Assembly: GCA_037043455.1 (NCBI GenBank)
Contig: JAWPHD010011029.1
Span: forward strand, 23,533 to 87,532
Source: Cyrtodaria siliqua
Lineage: Eukaryota > Mollusca > Bivalvia > Adapedonta > Hiatellidae
Length of the DNA stretch: 64,000 bases
Reading direction: 5' to 3'
Part shown: piece after piece, positions 11,627-24,920 of the stretch
How the letters are laid out: each line of letters starts with the position of its first letter
Numbering within the stretch: position 1 is the first letter of the stretch
Notes under the pieces: model-generated
Database searches by the model: none
Told to the model about the DNA's origin: nothing
What the model saw: the letters and a program-made list of their open reading frames with translations, nothing else
Position numbers and translations under genes: made by a program

Positions 11627-12541
11627 ATGAAACAAGAGAATTCTACAAAAGTCTATATGCAACCAATCATTGAAATCTTAAAGAGATACTGTCTAACACC
11701 AAAACGATCAGAGGAAAATAAAAATCTACTCGAGGGCCCTCTTACCTATGAAGAAATGTTAAACAGCCTTAAGCGAATGTCTATATTTAAAAGTCCTGCC
11801 TGGCTTAAGTGGCTTAACAAGTTTTTCTGGCGAGATATCGGGCACTCTGCCGTGAGGTCTATAAATGAAGGTTTTATTAGATCTCTCAGAAATAAGGGGT
11901 TATTATTTGTATACTATACCGAAAGGAAATAAAGATAAGCAACTCCTCAAGAACTGGCGACCAATCTCACTTTTAAATGTTGCATATAAATTAGCTTCAG
12001 CAAGTATAGCGCAGAGACTAAAACAAATTTTACTATTGATTATCAATGAGGATCAAACTGGTTTCATTGCAGGTAGATACATGGGGGAAAATACTAAACT
12101 ACTATATGATCTAATGTTCTATGCAGAAAAGTATAACATTCCCGGACTATTATTACTCATTGACTTTGAAAAGGTTTGATTCATTTTGACCTTTATTTTT
12201 GAAGTCCTCGAGTATTTCAACTTTGAGCCTTCTTCTACGGAACGGATAAAGGTTTTGTACACAAACACCGAATCGTGTGTTTCAGTGAATGGCCATCTCT
12301 CAGAATGGTTTAGTCTCCAGAGAGGTTGCCGACAAGGCGACCCGCTGTCACCGTATACTTTTATTCTCTGTGCAGAGATACTGGCTATTCTCATCAGAAG
12401 GTATTAAAGTCGGTCCACAGAACATTTGATATCACAATATGCAGATGATACATCTTTAATGTTAGATGGTTCAGAGAATTCACTTAGAAATTCCTTTAAT
12501 GTGTTCAAATGTTATGCAGAAATGTCTGGCCTTTATATTAA
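11627..12541 (+). pseudogene. LINE reverse transcriptase, first part
   Basis: Open pieces at 11,627-11,932, 11,865-12,179 and 12,186-12,407 hold consecutive RT blocks. These are IPKGNKDKQLLKNWRPISLL, EDQTGFIAGRYMGEN, LLLIDFEKV (first catalytic Asp), GCRQGDPLSPYTFILCAE, and QYADDTSLMLDGS at about 12,436-12,474 (catalytic Asp pair). The reading is broken by frameshifts and by stops, one just after the LIDFEKV block. The RT stops at MSGLYI where the foldback element is inserted. Confidence 0.8.
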
Positions 12542-13065
12542 AGGGGTTGATGCACTATTTTCGAACAGGGTTTATTTAAAAGGACTTTGAAAAACTCGGA
12601 AAAAGCTGAAAGAATTTTCAAAATGTCATGAAAAATAAAGGAGATGTGACCTATTGAAAATTTGCATAAATCATAAATGGAGGCGGCCATCTTTGAACGA
12701 TGACGTCATCGCGCCGTTTTACTATATATGGCATATTGACAAAATGTATTTTAAAGCAAAGAAAACCACTGCAAATTGATTAAAAATAAATATACAGATG
12801 TAAAATGTATACATTTTAGTATTATTTTTCATTCGCAGTGATTTTCTTTGCTTTAAAAGACATTTTATCAATATGCCATATATGGCAAAAAGGCACGATG
12901 ACGTCATCGTTCAAAGATGGCCGCCTCCATTTATGTTTCTTTGCACATTTTCAATAGGTCATATCTCCTTTACTTTTCATGGCATTTTGATAATTCTTTC
13001 AGCCTTTTTCATGTTTTTCAGAACCTTTAAACTAAACTGTGTTTGAAAATAGTGCATCAACCCCT
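12542..13065. mobile_element. Foldback (long inverted repeat) MITE with TTAA target duplication
   Basis: TTAA occurs at 12,538-12,541 and 13,066-13,069. The termini are AGGGGTTGATGCAC and its complement GTGCATCAACCCCT. The two halves are imperfect inverted copies over about 230 bases each, leaving only a short central loop, so the whole element is one large hairpin. Removing the element plus one TTAA restores a continuous LINE reading across the junction (SGLYI, then NMDKT). That supports the boundaries and shows it landed after the LINE. TTAA targets are typical of piggyBac-type transposition, but the ends do not show the usual CCC start. The TIR and flanks would also allow a TA target, so the superfamily is tentative. 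Confidence 0.85.
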
Positions 13066-13208
13066 TTAATATGGATAAAACTTAAAAAACGTCATATGGA
13101 TTGTTCAATGAAAAAAAGTAATACTAAAATATGTGAAGACTATGAATTATCATGGGGAAATAAATTTACAGTGTTGGGCATAACATTTTCTGTTGATCTT
13201 GAAACAAT
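13039..13208 (+). pseudogene. LINE RT continuation before the microsatellite
   Basis: From 13,070 the frame resumes with NMDKT-like residues. It continues to [19 protein letters not shown], the RT segment following the fingers/palm in L1/Tx1 elements. It then dissolves into GATA repeats at about 13,209. The first 27 bases of this interval belong to the foldback element. Confidence 0.7.
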
Positions 13209-15185
<1,977 letters not shown>

Positions 15186-15489
15186 GATTTCAACTTTTAC
15201 AGTTTCTCATCATTACATACATAATTTGTAATACATAATTATAATCACATGACAGGTTGCACCTATTTCTACACACTCACTTATAGTTAATTCTCAATAC
15301 TCCTTAATTAATCATCGATCATATAAATCACACATTTTAATCAATAATCCAAGGATATCAAAACAAATAACAATTCATGTGAGGATGAACTTGAATATAT
15401 TTTAAGAAATAATATTTCGAATAGAACATCTGACAGTTAACGCCTCTGACACATTATTAGACATTAACTATGAAGAAACAATCTTGGAC

Positions 15490-16620
15490 GTAATTTTTTT
15501 ATTAATAAACTGGTCTAAAAGAATACTAACACCTTTAGTAATAAAATAAAAATTAGAGTAATAAAGCTATGTCCAAATTAAACCATCTTATTTTAATGTT
15601 GGATTTGGACATATTCTTTATTTCATTCAAACTTACTTGGATCAGAAGATTACTATCAGACAAAAAAAAACTCTGAATATTTTTATTGAATTGTATGCAT
15701 GTATTTTAAACTTCTTTTGTTTTGGTGCTGATTATATATCTAGACATATAAATAAAGTATATAATCCATTCTGGAAAGATATCTTTATCAGCTATAAACT
15801 GTTCGCAGTTCAGAATCAAAATCTTGGAGCCATTGTGTCTCTTTATGGCATAATAAACATATAAGTTGGGCAAACTTCTATTTTTTTTAAAACATTGGTA
15901 TTCAGGAGGAGTAACTTTCATAAATGACATTATGAACCATAACGGAAATTTATTGACACTAATATAATTTAGACGAAATTTAACATTCAAACCAATATCT
16001 TAGATTATGAAGGAATAATGGCATCAGTCAGAAGTTCTCTAAATAAATTTAACTTCCCCCATTTCTCGAGCAATAGTCCAACTCCTATAAAACCGCTTCA
16101 TACAGGAATAATTCTTAAAGACGAAAAAGGATGCAGATCCATTTATGATGCAATGCTAGCCAATAAAACTGCAACAGAATTAGCAAGAAAATGGATAAAT
16201 GATTTGCATATTACACAAAATATATACTGCTCTAAAATATTTCATCGACCTTTCTAATCGTCAAAAGACTCGGAATAAATCATAGAATTTTGGGAACACT
16301 TAAAAAAATGAATATTTCTAATACAGATCTTTGCTCTTTTTTCAATAAAAATATAGAAACAATTAAACATCTATTCTTATGCATGTAAAGTAGTAAAAGA
16401 TTTTTGGCAAGCACTTGCAAATTTCTTTCATAATAAATATAAGTAAAATAATACAATATGGTCAGCCTAACTGACATCATCTTTGGAAATGATAAGTATG
16501 ATATTGTTTTAAATAATCTCCTCCTTACTGCCAGAAAATTTATATTCAATCAAAAAAAACAAAAAAACACTAATCCTACTTTAACAGTTTTTAAAAGCTA
16601 TATTCAAATACTTTTTTAAG
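15490..16620 (+). pseudogene. LINE ORF2 C-terminal part after the microsatellite
   Basis: An NWSKRILTPL block near 15,508 begins the recognisable part. It is followed by a VGFGHIL-like region, FWKDIFISYKLF (about 15,763-15,800), and LWHNKHI-like and MASVRSSLNKFNFPHF segments (from 16,018). Near 16,330-16,400 is a degenerate cysteine region ending in a VVKDFWQ-like block. Order and spacing fit the ORF2 C-terminus of the same L1/Tx1-type element. Stops and frameshifts occur throughout. The open piece 15,637-15,864 is the best preserved. Confidence 0.7.
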
Positions 16621-16699
16621 TTGAGAAATGTATAGGCTACAAGAATATGAAAAAAAGAACTTTTTGAAAAACATTGGGAAAAATACATGATTTTATTAT

Positions 16700-17744
16700 A
16701 AAAAAATATAAAATAAAATCACACAAAAAATAAAACATGGTGGACCTGATTTCAAAAAATATCTTATTTGAACTTGATGAATCCAACATCTGTTATTGTT
16801 TATGCATATTAAGATTTCAACTTTGTATTTAAGTTCTCCATTTACTCCATTAGTGCACACTATTTTTTCTACCTTTTATAATGTCACTTTATATGTTTTT
16901 CATTGAGTTTCTATGTTAAACATAAAAAGCTATTCCAACATGACATGCTTCTTAAATTGTAACAGATAACTGTTGAACTGTAATCATGTTACAGGGCAAT
17001 ATAATATCTCGCTTTATCTCCCTTGCTAGACATGGCTATGGAAGTATACTTTCTGATTCTTATATAAGTGAACTACATGTAACAGAGAAGGACATTAGAT
17101 ACATTCATAGAATACGTTTAACATGGATCATTGACTAGTTTCAAATGAGTTCTCTCATTAAGTTATCGCAAAGACAAGCGATATTTAGTGATTTCTTTTA
17201 CATGTTTTGTTATCATGGCAACCACATTTCTTATGTGACAGTGTCTTCCCCAGGTGCTTTAAGCACAACAGGGCCGCTGTGCCTGATTTTCAAATACCCA
17301 AGGTGACTACAAAGCTGCCGTTGTGCTTTGTTCTTATCAGACAGACTCTGATTTTGAACAGATAAACTAGTTTGTCTGGTAATTAGATCAGGGCTAGATC
17401 AACATCCTGGCTTCCTTTGAAAAACATTGCACAATAAATTATGCTCTGCTGGTGTAATTGGTAAGCTGTTTTCAGATATATGTGTGTGTGTAGTTCTAAG
17501 GTTTAAAGTCTCCACCAACATACTCATTAAGCCTTTCCATATCGAGATGACAATAGAGTCTGGACGTATATACTCTGTTGTGTATCATTGGCAGTTATCC
17601 TTAAGTATATGTAGGTATTTTAATTACCTTTAACATTTACACGGATTGCCTAATTTGCATATTCGTGTCCAAATAATGTATTCCATATGTCAACATTATT
17701 TAATAGTTTGTGTTTAAAGAGTGAAAATAAACCATAAATGTGTT
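16700..17744. other. Non-coding stretch containing an empty C-repeat junction
   Basis: Mostly unrecognised AT-rich DNA. At about 17,157-17,240 the end of one family-C unit (AAGACAAGCGATATTTAGTG) joins directly to the start of the next (TTTTACATGTTTTG, then CATGGCAACCACATTTC). It looks like the uninterrupted form of the site that holds A or B elements elsewhere. The small frame at 17,427-17,633 shows no family resemblance. Confidence 0.55.
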
Positions 17745-18510
17745 TTTTAGCTCTACTGATCAAAGATCAGCAGAGCTTATGCTGTGGTGCGGTTCCGCCG
17801 TCTGTCCGTCCGTCTGTCCATCAGTAAACATTTTTGTAGCAACTACACCTCTGAAACTACTAAATGGATTTACATGAAACTTTACAGAAATGTTGCCCAT
17901 GAAGTCTAGTTGATCCTAGCAAAAAATCATGTTGATGTGAAATCCATGATGGCCGCCAAAGCTAAAAATAGATTTTTAAAGAACAAGTTTGTAGCGACTA
18001 CTTCTCGAAAACTAAGTGATATTGATATGGTGCTTTTTCTAAAATGATCAGCATGACATGATGTTGGTCCTTGTCGAAATTCGTTTTGATTCGACGTTAA
18101 ACATGGCTGCCATGGCTGTTAAACATGGATGTCTAGTTGATCCTAGCAAAATATCAGGTCAGCCGGAAATTCAAGATGGCCACCATGGCTAAAAATAGAT
18201 TTTTAAAAAACAAGTTTGTAGCGACTGCTTATTGAAAACTATAATTGATATTGATATGGGACTTTTTCTAAAATGATCAGCATGACATGATGTTGCTCCT
18301 TGTCGAAAGTCATTTTGACATTAAACATGGCTGCCAGCGGCCATCTTTGTTTACATAGAGTTATATAGTAAAAACTTGTAGCGACTACTCCTCTGAAACT
18401 ACTTCACGGATTTTCATGAAACTTCACAGAAATGTTGCTCTTGATGTGTAGTTGATTATAACAAAATTTCAGCTGGCAGTATATTCATTCAACAAAGGGA
18501 GGTAATTTAA
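17745..18510 (+). mobile_element. Hairpin-headed element family A, copy 1 (3' truncated)
   Basis: Opens with a T-run, AGCTCTACTGATC, AAA, GATCAGCAGAGCT (a hairpin), TTATG and a GTCC-rich tract, then about 320-bp core sequence. The core is recognised by GCGACTACTCCTCTGAAAC, AAGTGATATTGATATGG and AACATGGCTGCCA. The 3' end is lost near 18,480-18,510: it lacks the CAGTAGAGCT and CTTGTTTT terminus of other copies. No coding capacity. Confidence 0.8.
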
Positions 18511-18681
18511 AAGATCATTCTAATGTTTTTATTTAGGTTTAAATATAGAAACATTACAACATACTTGTATATAAAAAAAATGTAGACATACTGACATTTG
18601 TTAATGGTTTGGTTTAATAGCATGGTTAGGGGTTAATGAATTTGCCCAAAATAGTTTTAAAAAATAACAAGCAATTTTCTA
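18511..18681. other. Short unassigned spacer
   Basis: AT-rich DNA between the truncated A copy and the next C unit. Nothing recognised. Confidence 0.4.
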
Positions 18682-18836
18682 TTTACAAATTTTGTTACCA
18701 TGGCAACCATATTTTTGATGCGAATCCAAAATGGGAAGGGCACAAGTACACAATGACACAAACATTCTTGCCAAGTTTCGAGTTTGTACTGCCAGCTGTT
18801 TTTGAGTTATCGCGAAGACAAAATATTTTTTGTGAT
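18682..18836. repeat. Family C repeat unit
   Basis: About 155 bases beginning near ACAAATTTTGTTACCATGG and CAACCATATTT. It contains ACAATGACACAAACATTC and GCCAAGTTTCGAGTTTGTAC, and ends GAGTTATCGCGAAGACAA...GTGATTT. The same order recurs at 20,244, 21,175/23,158, 25,759 and about 25,925. The 3' edge abuts an A element. Confidence 0.8.
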
Positions 18837-20243
18837 TTTTAGCTCGACTGATCAGAGATCAGCAGAGCTTATGCCGTGGTGCGGCGTCCGTCGTCCATCT
18901 GTCCGTCCGGCTGTCCGTCCGTCCGTCTGTCCGTGAACTTTTATTTGTAGCGACTACTCCTCTGAAACTACTGGATGGATATTCATGAAACTTTACAGAA
19001 ATGTTGCCAATAACGTCTAGTTGATCCTAGCAAAAATTCATGTTGATGTGAAATCCAAGATGGCTGCCAAAGCTAAAAATAAAGTTTTAAATACAAGATT
19101 GTAGCGACTACTTCTTGAAAACCATAAGTGATATTGATATGTTACTTTTTCTAAAATGATCAGCATGATATGATGTTGGTCCTTGTAAAAAATCGTTTTG
19201 ATTCGACGTTAAACATGGCTGCCAGTGGCCATCTTTGTTTACATAGAGTTATATAGTAAAAACTTGTAGCGACTACTCATCTGAAACTACTTGACGGATG
19301 TTCATGAAACTTCACAGGAATGTTGCTCTTGATGTCTAGTTGATCCTGGAAAAAGTTCAGGCTCGCCGGAAATTCAAAATGGTCGCCACAGCTAAAAATA
19401 TATTTAAAATAACCTACTTCTTGATAACTGTAAGTGATATTGATATGGGACATTTTCTAAAATGATCAGCATGACATGATGTTGATCCTTGTCGAAATTT
19501 ATTTCGATGCGACTTTAAACATGGCCATCTTTGTTTACATAGATTTATATAGTAAAAACTTGTAGCGACTACTCCTCTGAAACTACTTGACACATTTTTA
19601 TGAAACTTTACAGGAATGTTGCTCTTGATGTCTAATTGATCCCAGATTGTAGCGACTACTTCTTGAAAACTGTAAGTGATATTGATATGGGACTTTTTCT
19701 AAAATGATCAGCATGACATGATGTCGAAAATTATTTTGAATCCAAATTAAACCTGGGCACCAGTGGCCATCTTTGTTTACATAGAGTTTGTATAGTAAAA
19801 ATTTGTAGTGACTACTCTGATGAAACTACTAGACGGATTTTCATGAAACTTCACAGGAATGTTGCTTTTGATGTCTAGTTGATCCTAGCACAATTTCAGG
19901 TCGGCCGGAAATTCAAGATGGCCACCACGGCTAAACATAAATTTTTAAAAACAAGTTTGTAGCGAATACTTCTTGAAAACTGTAAGTGATATTGATATCG
20001 GACTTTTTCTGAAATGATCAGTATGACAAGATGTTGATCCTTGTCGAAAATTATTTTCATTCGACATTAAACATGGCTGCCAGTGGCCATCTTTGTTTAC
20101 CTGGAGTTATATAGTAAAAACTTCAACTTGTAGCGACTACTCCTCTGAAACTACTTGACAGATTTTATGAAACTTCACTGGGAATGCTGACCTACCTATC
20201 AAAATTTATCAGTAGAGCTTCAAGGTCATTGACCTCTTGTTTT
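18837..20243 (+). mobile_element. Hairpin-headed element family A, copy 2 (both ends present)
   Basis: The 5' end is T-run, AGCTCGACTGATC, AGA, GATCAGCAGAGCT, TTATGCCG and a GTCC tract. There are about four core units of about 320 bases, in which GTAGCGACTACTCCTCTG recurs. The 3' end is ATCAGTAGAGCT, then AGGTCATTGACCT (a 6-bp-stem hairpin, 20,223-20,235) and CTTGTTTT. The 3' ATCAGTAGAGCT is the complement of the 5' AGCTC-ACTGAT arm. No transposase is encoded. The architecture resembles bivalve pearl/HINE non-autonomous elements. Confidence 0.85.
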
Positions 20244-20399
20244 ACAAGTTTTGTTACCATGGCAACCACATTTCTTATGCGAATCTACTCAAAAGGGGAG
20301 ATGCACAACTACACCATGAGACAAACATTTTGCCAAGTTTGGCATTTGTAGTACTAGCTGTTCTTGAATTATCACGAAGACAACCGATTTTTAGTGATT
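20244..20399. repeat. Family C repeat unit
   Basis: A full-length C unit between two A elements. It starts ACAAGTTTTGTTACCATGG and ends CACGAAGACAACCGATTTTT and AGTGATTT. Confidence 0.8.
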
Positions 20400-21174
20400 T
20401 TTAGCTCTACTTATCAGAGGTGGTGTCCGTCGTCCGTCCGTCCGTCCGTAAACCTTTTTTGTACCGACTACTCCTCTGAAACTACTGAATGGATTTGCAT
20501 GAAACTTTACAGAAATGTTGCTCATGAATTCTAGTTGATCTTAGAAAAAATTCATGTTGATGTAAAATCCAAGATGGCCGCCAAATCTAAAAATAGATTT
20601 TTAAAAAACAAGTTTGTAGCGAATACTTCTTGAAAACTCCAAGTGATATTGATATGGGACCTGGTCGAAAATCGTTTTGATTCGACTTTAAGCATGGCTG
20701 CCAGCGGCCATCTTTGTTTACATAGAGTTATCTAGTAAAAAACGTGTAGCGAATACTCCTCTGTAACTACTCGACAGATTTTCATGAAACTTTACAGGAA
20801 TGTTTCTCTTGATGTCTAATTGATCCTAGCAAAATTTCAGGTCGGCCGGAAATTCAAGATGGCCACCATGGCTAAAAATAGATTTTCAAAATACAAGTTT
20901 GTAGCGACTACTTCTTGAAAACTATAAGTGATATTGATATGGGACTTTTTCTAAAATGATCAGTATGACATGATGTTGATCCTTGTCGAAAGTCATTTTG
21001 ACATTAAACATGGCCGCCAGCGGCCATCTTTGTTTACATAGAGTTATATAATGAAAACGTGTAGCGACTACTCCTCTGAAACTACTTGACGGATTTTCAT
21101 GAAACTTCACAGGAATGCTGATCTAGCTATCAAAAACCTATCAGTAGAGCTTCAAAGTCATTGACCACTTGTTT
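20400..21174 (+). mobile_element. Hairpin-headed element family A, copy 3 (damaged head)
   Basis: The head reads TTAGCTCTACTTATCAGAGG and then jumps to GTGGTGTCCGTC, so the second hairpin arm is deleted. About two core units follow. The 3' end is intact: TATCAGTAGAGCT, AAGTCATTGACC and CTTGTTT. The minus-strand frame at 20,922-21,110 is a shadow of the core repeat. Confidence 0.8.
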
Positions 21175-21276
21175 ACAAGTTTTGTTACCGTGGCAACCAC
21201 ATTTCTTGTGCGAATCTACCCAAAATGGGAGGTGCACAACTACACCATGACTCAAACATTCCTGCCGAAGTTGTAG
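21175..21276. repeat. Family C repeat unit, left part
   Basis: Begins ACAAGTTTTGTTACCGTGG and runs to ATTCCTGCCGAAGTTGTAG, where it is cut by a TTAA-flanked MITE. The missing right part (AGCTGTTCTTGAGTTATCAC) appears at 23,158, about 1.88 kb away. Confidence 0.7.
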
Positions 21277-21280
21277 TTAA

Positions 21281-21454
21281 AGGGGGCACTCCTCAGTTTC
21301 GCACGAATGTCCATGGTGTAAATCAGAAAGAAATCAACTAAGCTTCTTTTAGATGCTGATGATGATGTGATTTTGTTTTGCTCAAAAATTCAGGCTAAGG
21401 GCTTGTCATGGGTTTGATTATTGAGAATTGTACATTAAACGGTGGAGTGCCCCC
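21281..21454 (+). mobile_element. TTAA-flanked MITE, deleted copy (MITE1)
   Basis: TTAA lies at 21,277-21,280 and 21,455-21,458. The ends are AGGGGGCACTCC and GGAGTGCCCCC. The interior carries only the outer parts of the longer copy at 22,496: CAGTTTCGCACGAATGTCC on the left and AGGCTAAGGGCTTGTCATGG on the right. This makes a 174-bp internal-deletion derivative of an about 660-bp element. Confidence 0.8.
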
Positions 21455-22491
21455 TTAAGGGTCAAACCTTTTTTTACTAAAACAGTCAAATGAAGTATTT
21501 ATTGTCTGTATTTCAACATATTTTCAAAGTTTGTTACCATTCGGTTTGTTTGCGAAGAGAACTACTTCGGTTAGAATGTAATTTGTCGATAAGGCAAACC
21601 CGCATTGCTACGAAACCCAGATTATGAACAACTCAGTTAAATAAGTATATTGTAATACTACGCGATGCACCGTATCTTGAGATATTTGTATTGAGATATC
21701 TCAATTAATCTCAAGATATCTCAATGTATATATCAATTTATCTTGAGATAAATGTCTTGAGATATCTTAAGTTGTTTTGAGATAATTATCTTGAGATATC
21801 TCAATGTGTCTTGAGTCATTGATATCTCAAAATAAATTGAGATATATCTTACAATTTCTCAAGATGTATCGCAACTTATCGTGAGATATCTAACTTGCGA
21901 TATCTCAAGATCCCATTTGTCTAGCGGTCGGTATATGCAATTTTAGTCGGATTTTCTAAGTTTGAGGCGGGCTTTATGCCATTTAAAAACTAACCATTGG
22001 TGCAATTCTTGGGTTTGCCTTAACACAGTTTCATTATATTGACAGTTTGCTATCGGTAATTTCCCGTTTAAGTACTGGTTGCTATGGTATTTTAATGTCA
22101 AAGTAAGATGACGTTAAACATAGAATAGCATGTGGCGTGACGTCATGTCACATGACGTCATTATGTTGTGTCGCGTTAAAATAAAAAAAAATCGCATAAT
22201 ATAGCGGCTTTATATAAATCGGGTTATAGGAGGCAATCTTTTAGAGTGGAAAGGACTTCTGATTGCACATTTCAGACCTTTTTCATGCTATGGAAAAAAA
22301 ACAGACCGAAAGAAAAAAGTTTGCAAAAAGCTGTTAAATAGGCTATTTTAGTGTTATCTTAAAAAGGTGCTGTTAGTCCAATTTTTGGACAATTGCAATA
22401 ATTCGTATGTCAAGATGTCAGGAATAAATTCGTGAAATGGAAAAAGGGGCGTTTCAATTTTTTTTAATGGACAACTTTCCCTTAAGTGGGT
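21455..22491. other. Unique spacer with ATATCT palindrome cluster
   Basis: No coding signal. At about 21,668-21,915 the palindromic motif TTGAGATATCTCAA and its variants recur about a dozen times in both orientations. Two TGACGTCA-type sites lie near 22,139-22,162. The stretch lies between two copies of the same MITE. Confidence 0.6.
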
Positions 22492-22495
22492 ACTC

Positions 22496-23157
22496 CCCAG
22501 TTTCGCACGAATGTCCATGGTGTAAATCAGAAAGAAATCAACTAAACGTCTTTTAGGTCCATTGATGGTATTTATAATAATTATGAAGCACATGTTTGAT
22601 GTTGTTTTCAGTTTTGAGTACTTCTAAGTTTATTTTGGTGTATTGGAATATGCATTCTTTGTTTTTTTTGGAGGCTAATTAATAGAAAATTGCTCAAATA
22701 GCAAAAAACTCCAAAAAGTAGGTAAATGGCTGATTTTTTGACTCACGGGGAGATCAGCATTGAATAACTTTTTAAAACGCCGGAGAAGGTATGTAAAACT
22801 TAGCATTTCCTGATATGCAAGAGCATTATGAGTGCAGACATGACCCTGATATGCTTAGGAAAATTCATTTTTTTTATTTATTGACATTTGAAATATTGCT
22901 AAAATTGCTTTTTTTAGCATGTTTTGAGGGGTGGGGGTAATCTTAAAGAAATGGGACTAAAGTTGTACAGAAAATGCTTTTTGATACTTTTATTTCGGTA
23001 TGGAAACATGGGTAATTTTATTGTCTTCTAAGAAATGTATGACACAATGATGATGTGATTTTTTTTGCTCAAGAATTCAGGCTAAGGGCTTGTCATGGGT
23101 TGATTATTGAAAACTGTACATTAAACTGTGGAGTGCCCCCCCCCCCCCCCCCCCCCC
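22496..23157 (+). mobile_element. TTAA-flanked MITE, long copy (MITE2)
   Basis: TTAA at 22,492-22,495 precedes GTGGGTACTCCCCAGTTTCG. The right end is CTGTGGAGTGC running into a 22-base C tract (23,136-23,157) in place of CCCCC-TTAA. The interior matches the split copy at 28,399/32,036 throughout. Examples are AAGTAGGTAAATGGCTGATT, GATATGCAAGAGCATTATG and TTGTACAGAAAATGCTTTTT. No protein is encoded. The C tract is a secondary expansion. Confidence 0.82.
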
Positions 23158-23200
23158 AAGCTGTTCTTGAGTTATCACGAAGACAGGCGATTTTTAGTGT
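23158..23200. repeat. Family C repeat unit, right part
   Basis: AAGCTGTTCTTGAGTTATCA, then CGAAGACAGGCGATTTTTAG, the terminal third of a C unit. It completes the piece that ends at 21,276, and it leads directly into the family-B head. Confidence 0.7.
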
Positions 23201-24112
23201 TTTTAGCTCTACTGGTCGAAGACAGACCACCAGCAGAGCTTATGGGATGACGAATCGTCCGTCTTCCGTCCGTTAACTTTTTCTCGTTAAGACAATAGGG
23301 CCTTCAACTTTTATCCAATCTTTACCAAACTTTAACAGGTTGTTTATATCAATGAAAGCTCGGAAAAGTGCGAAAACCAGCCATATCAGACAAGTATCGG
23401 CGGAGTAACGGCCCTTGATTTAGTTAAAAATGCTAAATTTTGCCTCGTTAAGATGATAGGGCCTTCATCTTTCACTCGAACTTTACCAAACTTTACCAGA
23501 TTGTTACTATCAATGAAAGCTTGGACAAGTTCGAAAACCAGCCAGATCGGACCAGTTAAAACGGAGTTATGGCCCTTGATTTAGTTAAACATGCTATATT
23601 TTGCCTCGTTAAGACAATAGGGCCTTCATTTTTCATCTGATATTTACTAAGCTTTACCAGATTGTTAATGTTAATAAAAGCTCGGACAAGTTCGAAAACC
23701 AGCCAAATCGGACCAGTAACAGCGGAGTTATGACCCTTGATTTAGTTAAAACTGCTATATTTTGCATCGTTAAGACGATAGGGGCCTCCATTTTTTATCC
23801 GATCGTTACCAAACTTTACCAGATTGTTAGTATCAATAAAAGCTCGGATATATTCGAAAATCAACCAAATCAGACCAGTAACAGCGGAGTTATGGCCCTT
23901 GATTTAGTTAAAAATGCTATATTTTGCCTCGTTAAGATGATAGGGCCTTCATTTTATCATCCGATCGTTACCAAATTTTACCAGATTGTTAATGTCAATA
24001 AAAGCTCAGACAAGTTCAAACACCAGCCAAACCGGACCAGTAACAGCAGAGTTATGACCCTTGATTTAGTTAAAAATGCTATATTTTGCCTCGTTAAGAC
24101 GATATGGCGTTC

Positions 24113-24195
24113 ATTTTTAGCTCTACTGGCCGAAGGGCCTTATGGGATGCCGAGTTGTCCGTCGTCCGTCGTCCGTCGTCGGCGTTAACTTTTGT
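24113..24195 (+). mobile_element. Second family-B head nested in the B array
   Basis: The core is interrupted by a T-run, AGCTCTACTGGCC, GAAG, GGCC, TTATGGGATG and repeated GTCCGTC blocks, and the core then restarts. The stem here is ACTGGCC paired with GGCC, different from the outer head (ACTGGTC with GACC...CCAG) but still self-complementary. Only one 3' terminus is visible for the two heads, so this may be a nested insertion or a recombinant. Confidence 0.65.
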
Positions 24196-24649
24196 CTCGT
24201 TAAGACGATAGGGCCTTTATTTTTCATCCGATATTTACCACACTTTAACAGGTTATTAATATTAATGAAAGCTCGGATAAGTTTTAAAACCAGCCAGATC
24301 GGACAAGTAACAGCGGAGTTATGGCCCTTGATTTAGTTAAAAATGCTATATTGCTGTGTTTTGCCTCGTTAAGACGATAGGGCCTTCATTTTTCATCCTA
24401 TCTTTACCAAACTTTACCAGATTGTTAATGTCAATGACAGCACGGAAACGTTTGAAAACCAGTCAGATCGGACCAGTAACAGCGGAGTTATGGCCCTTGA
24501 TTTCGTTTAAAAATGCTATATTTTGCCTCGTTAAGACGTTACGGGCCTCCATTTTGCATCCGATCTTTACCAAACTTTACCAGATTGTTAGTGTCAATAA
24601 AAGCTCGTATAAGTTCGAAAATCAACTAGATCGGACCAGTAACAGCGGA

Positions 24650-24920
24650 TTGATTGATTGAATTGGATTGTATAGTCGCACCAACAGCTAAGGTCATATG
24701 GCGACTTTCCAGCTTCCATTGGTGGAGGAAGACCCCAGGTGCCCCTCCAGGCAATTTTCGTGCACGGGCGCGCACCTGGGTAGAACCACCGACGTTCCAC
24801 AAGCCAGCTGGATAGCTTCCTCACATTAAGATTCCTAGGCCCCTGAGGGATCGAACCTACAGCGGTGAGGGGCAAGTGATTTCAAGTTAAAGACGTTAAT
24901 CACTCGGCCACGGACGCCCC
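24650..24920 (-). mobile_element. tRNA-Ser/Leu-like SINE with 14-bp target duplication
   Basis: The target duplication CCAGTAACAGCGGA lies at 24,636-24,649 and 24,921-24,934, inside a B core unit. On the minus strand the SINE begins GGGGCGTCCGTGGCCGAGTG with an A-box-like region. It carries a B-box GGTTCGATCC and has a long body with CCAGGTGCGCGCCCGTGC. It ends in an ATTCAATCAATCAATC-type tail. The head resembles class II tRNAs (Ser/Leu) and should give a pol III promoter. The body may match a described mollusc SINE domain, which a database search would decide. Confidence 0.85.

Noticed and set aside
23730..24661. Frames with repeated IFCLVKTIGPSF blocks
   Set aside because: Products of the 162-bp B core, which is a multiple of three. 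Frames break where units vary by indels.
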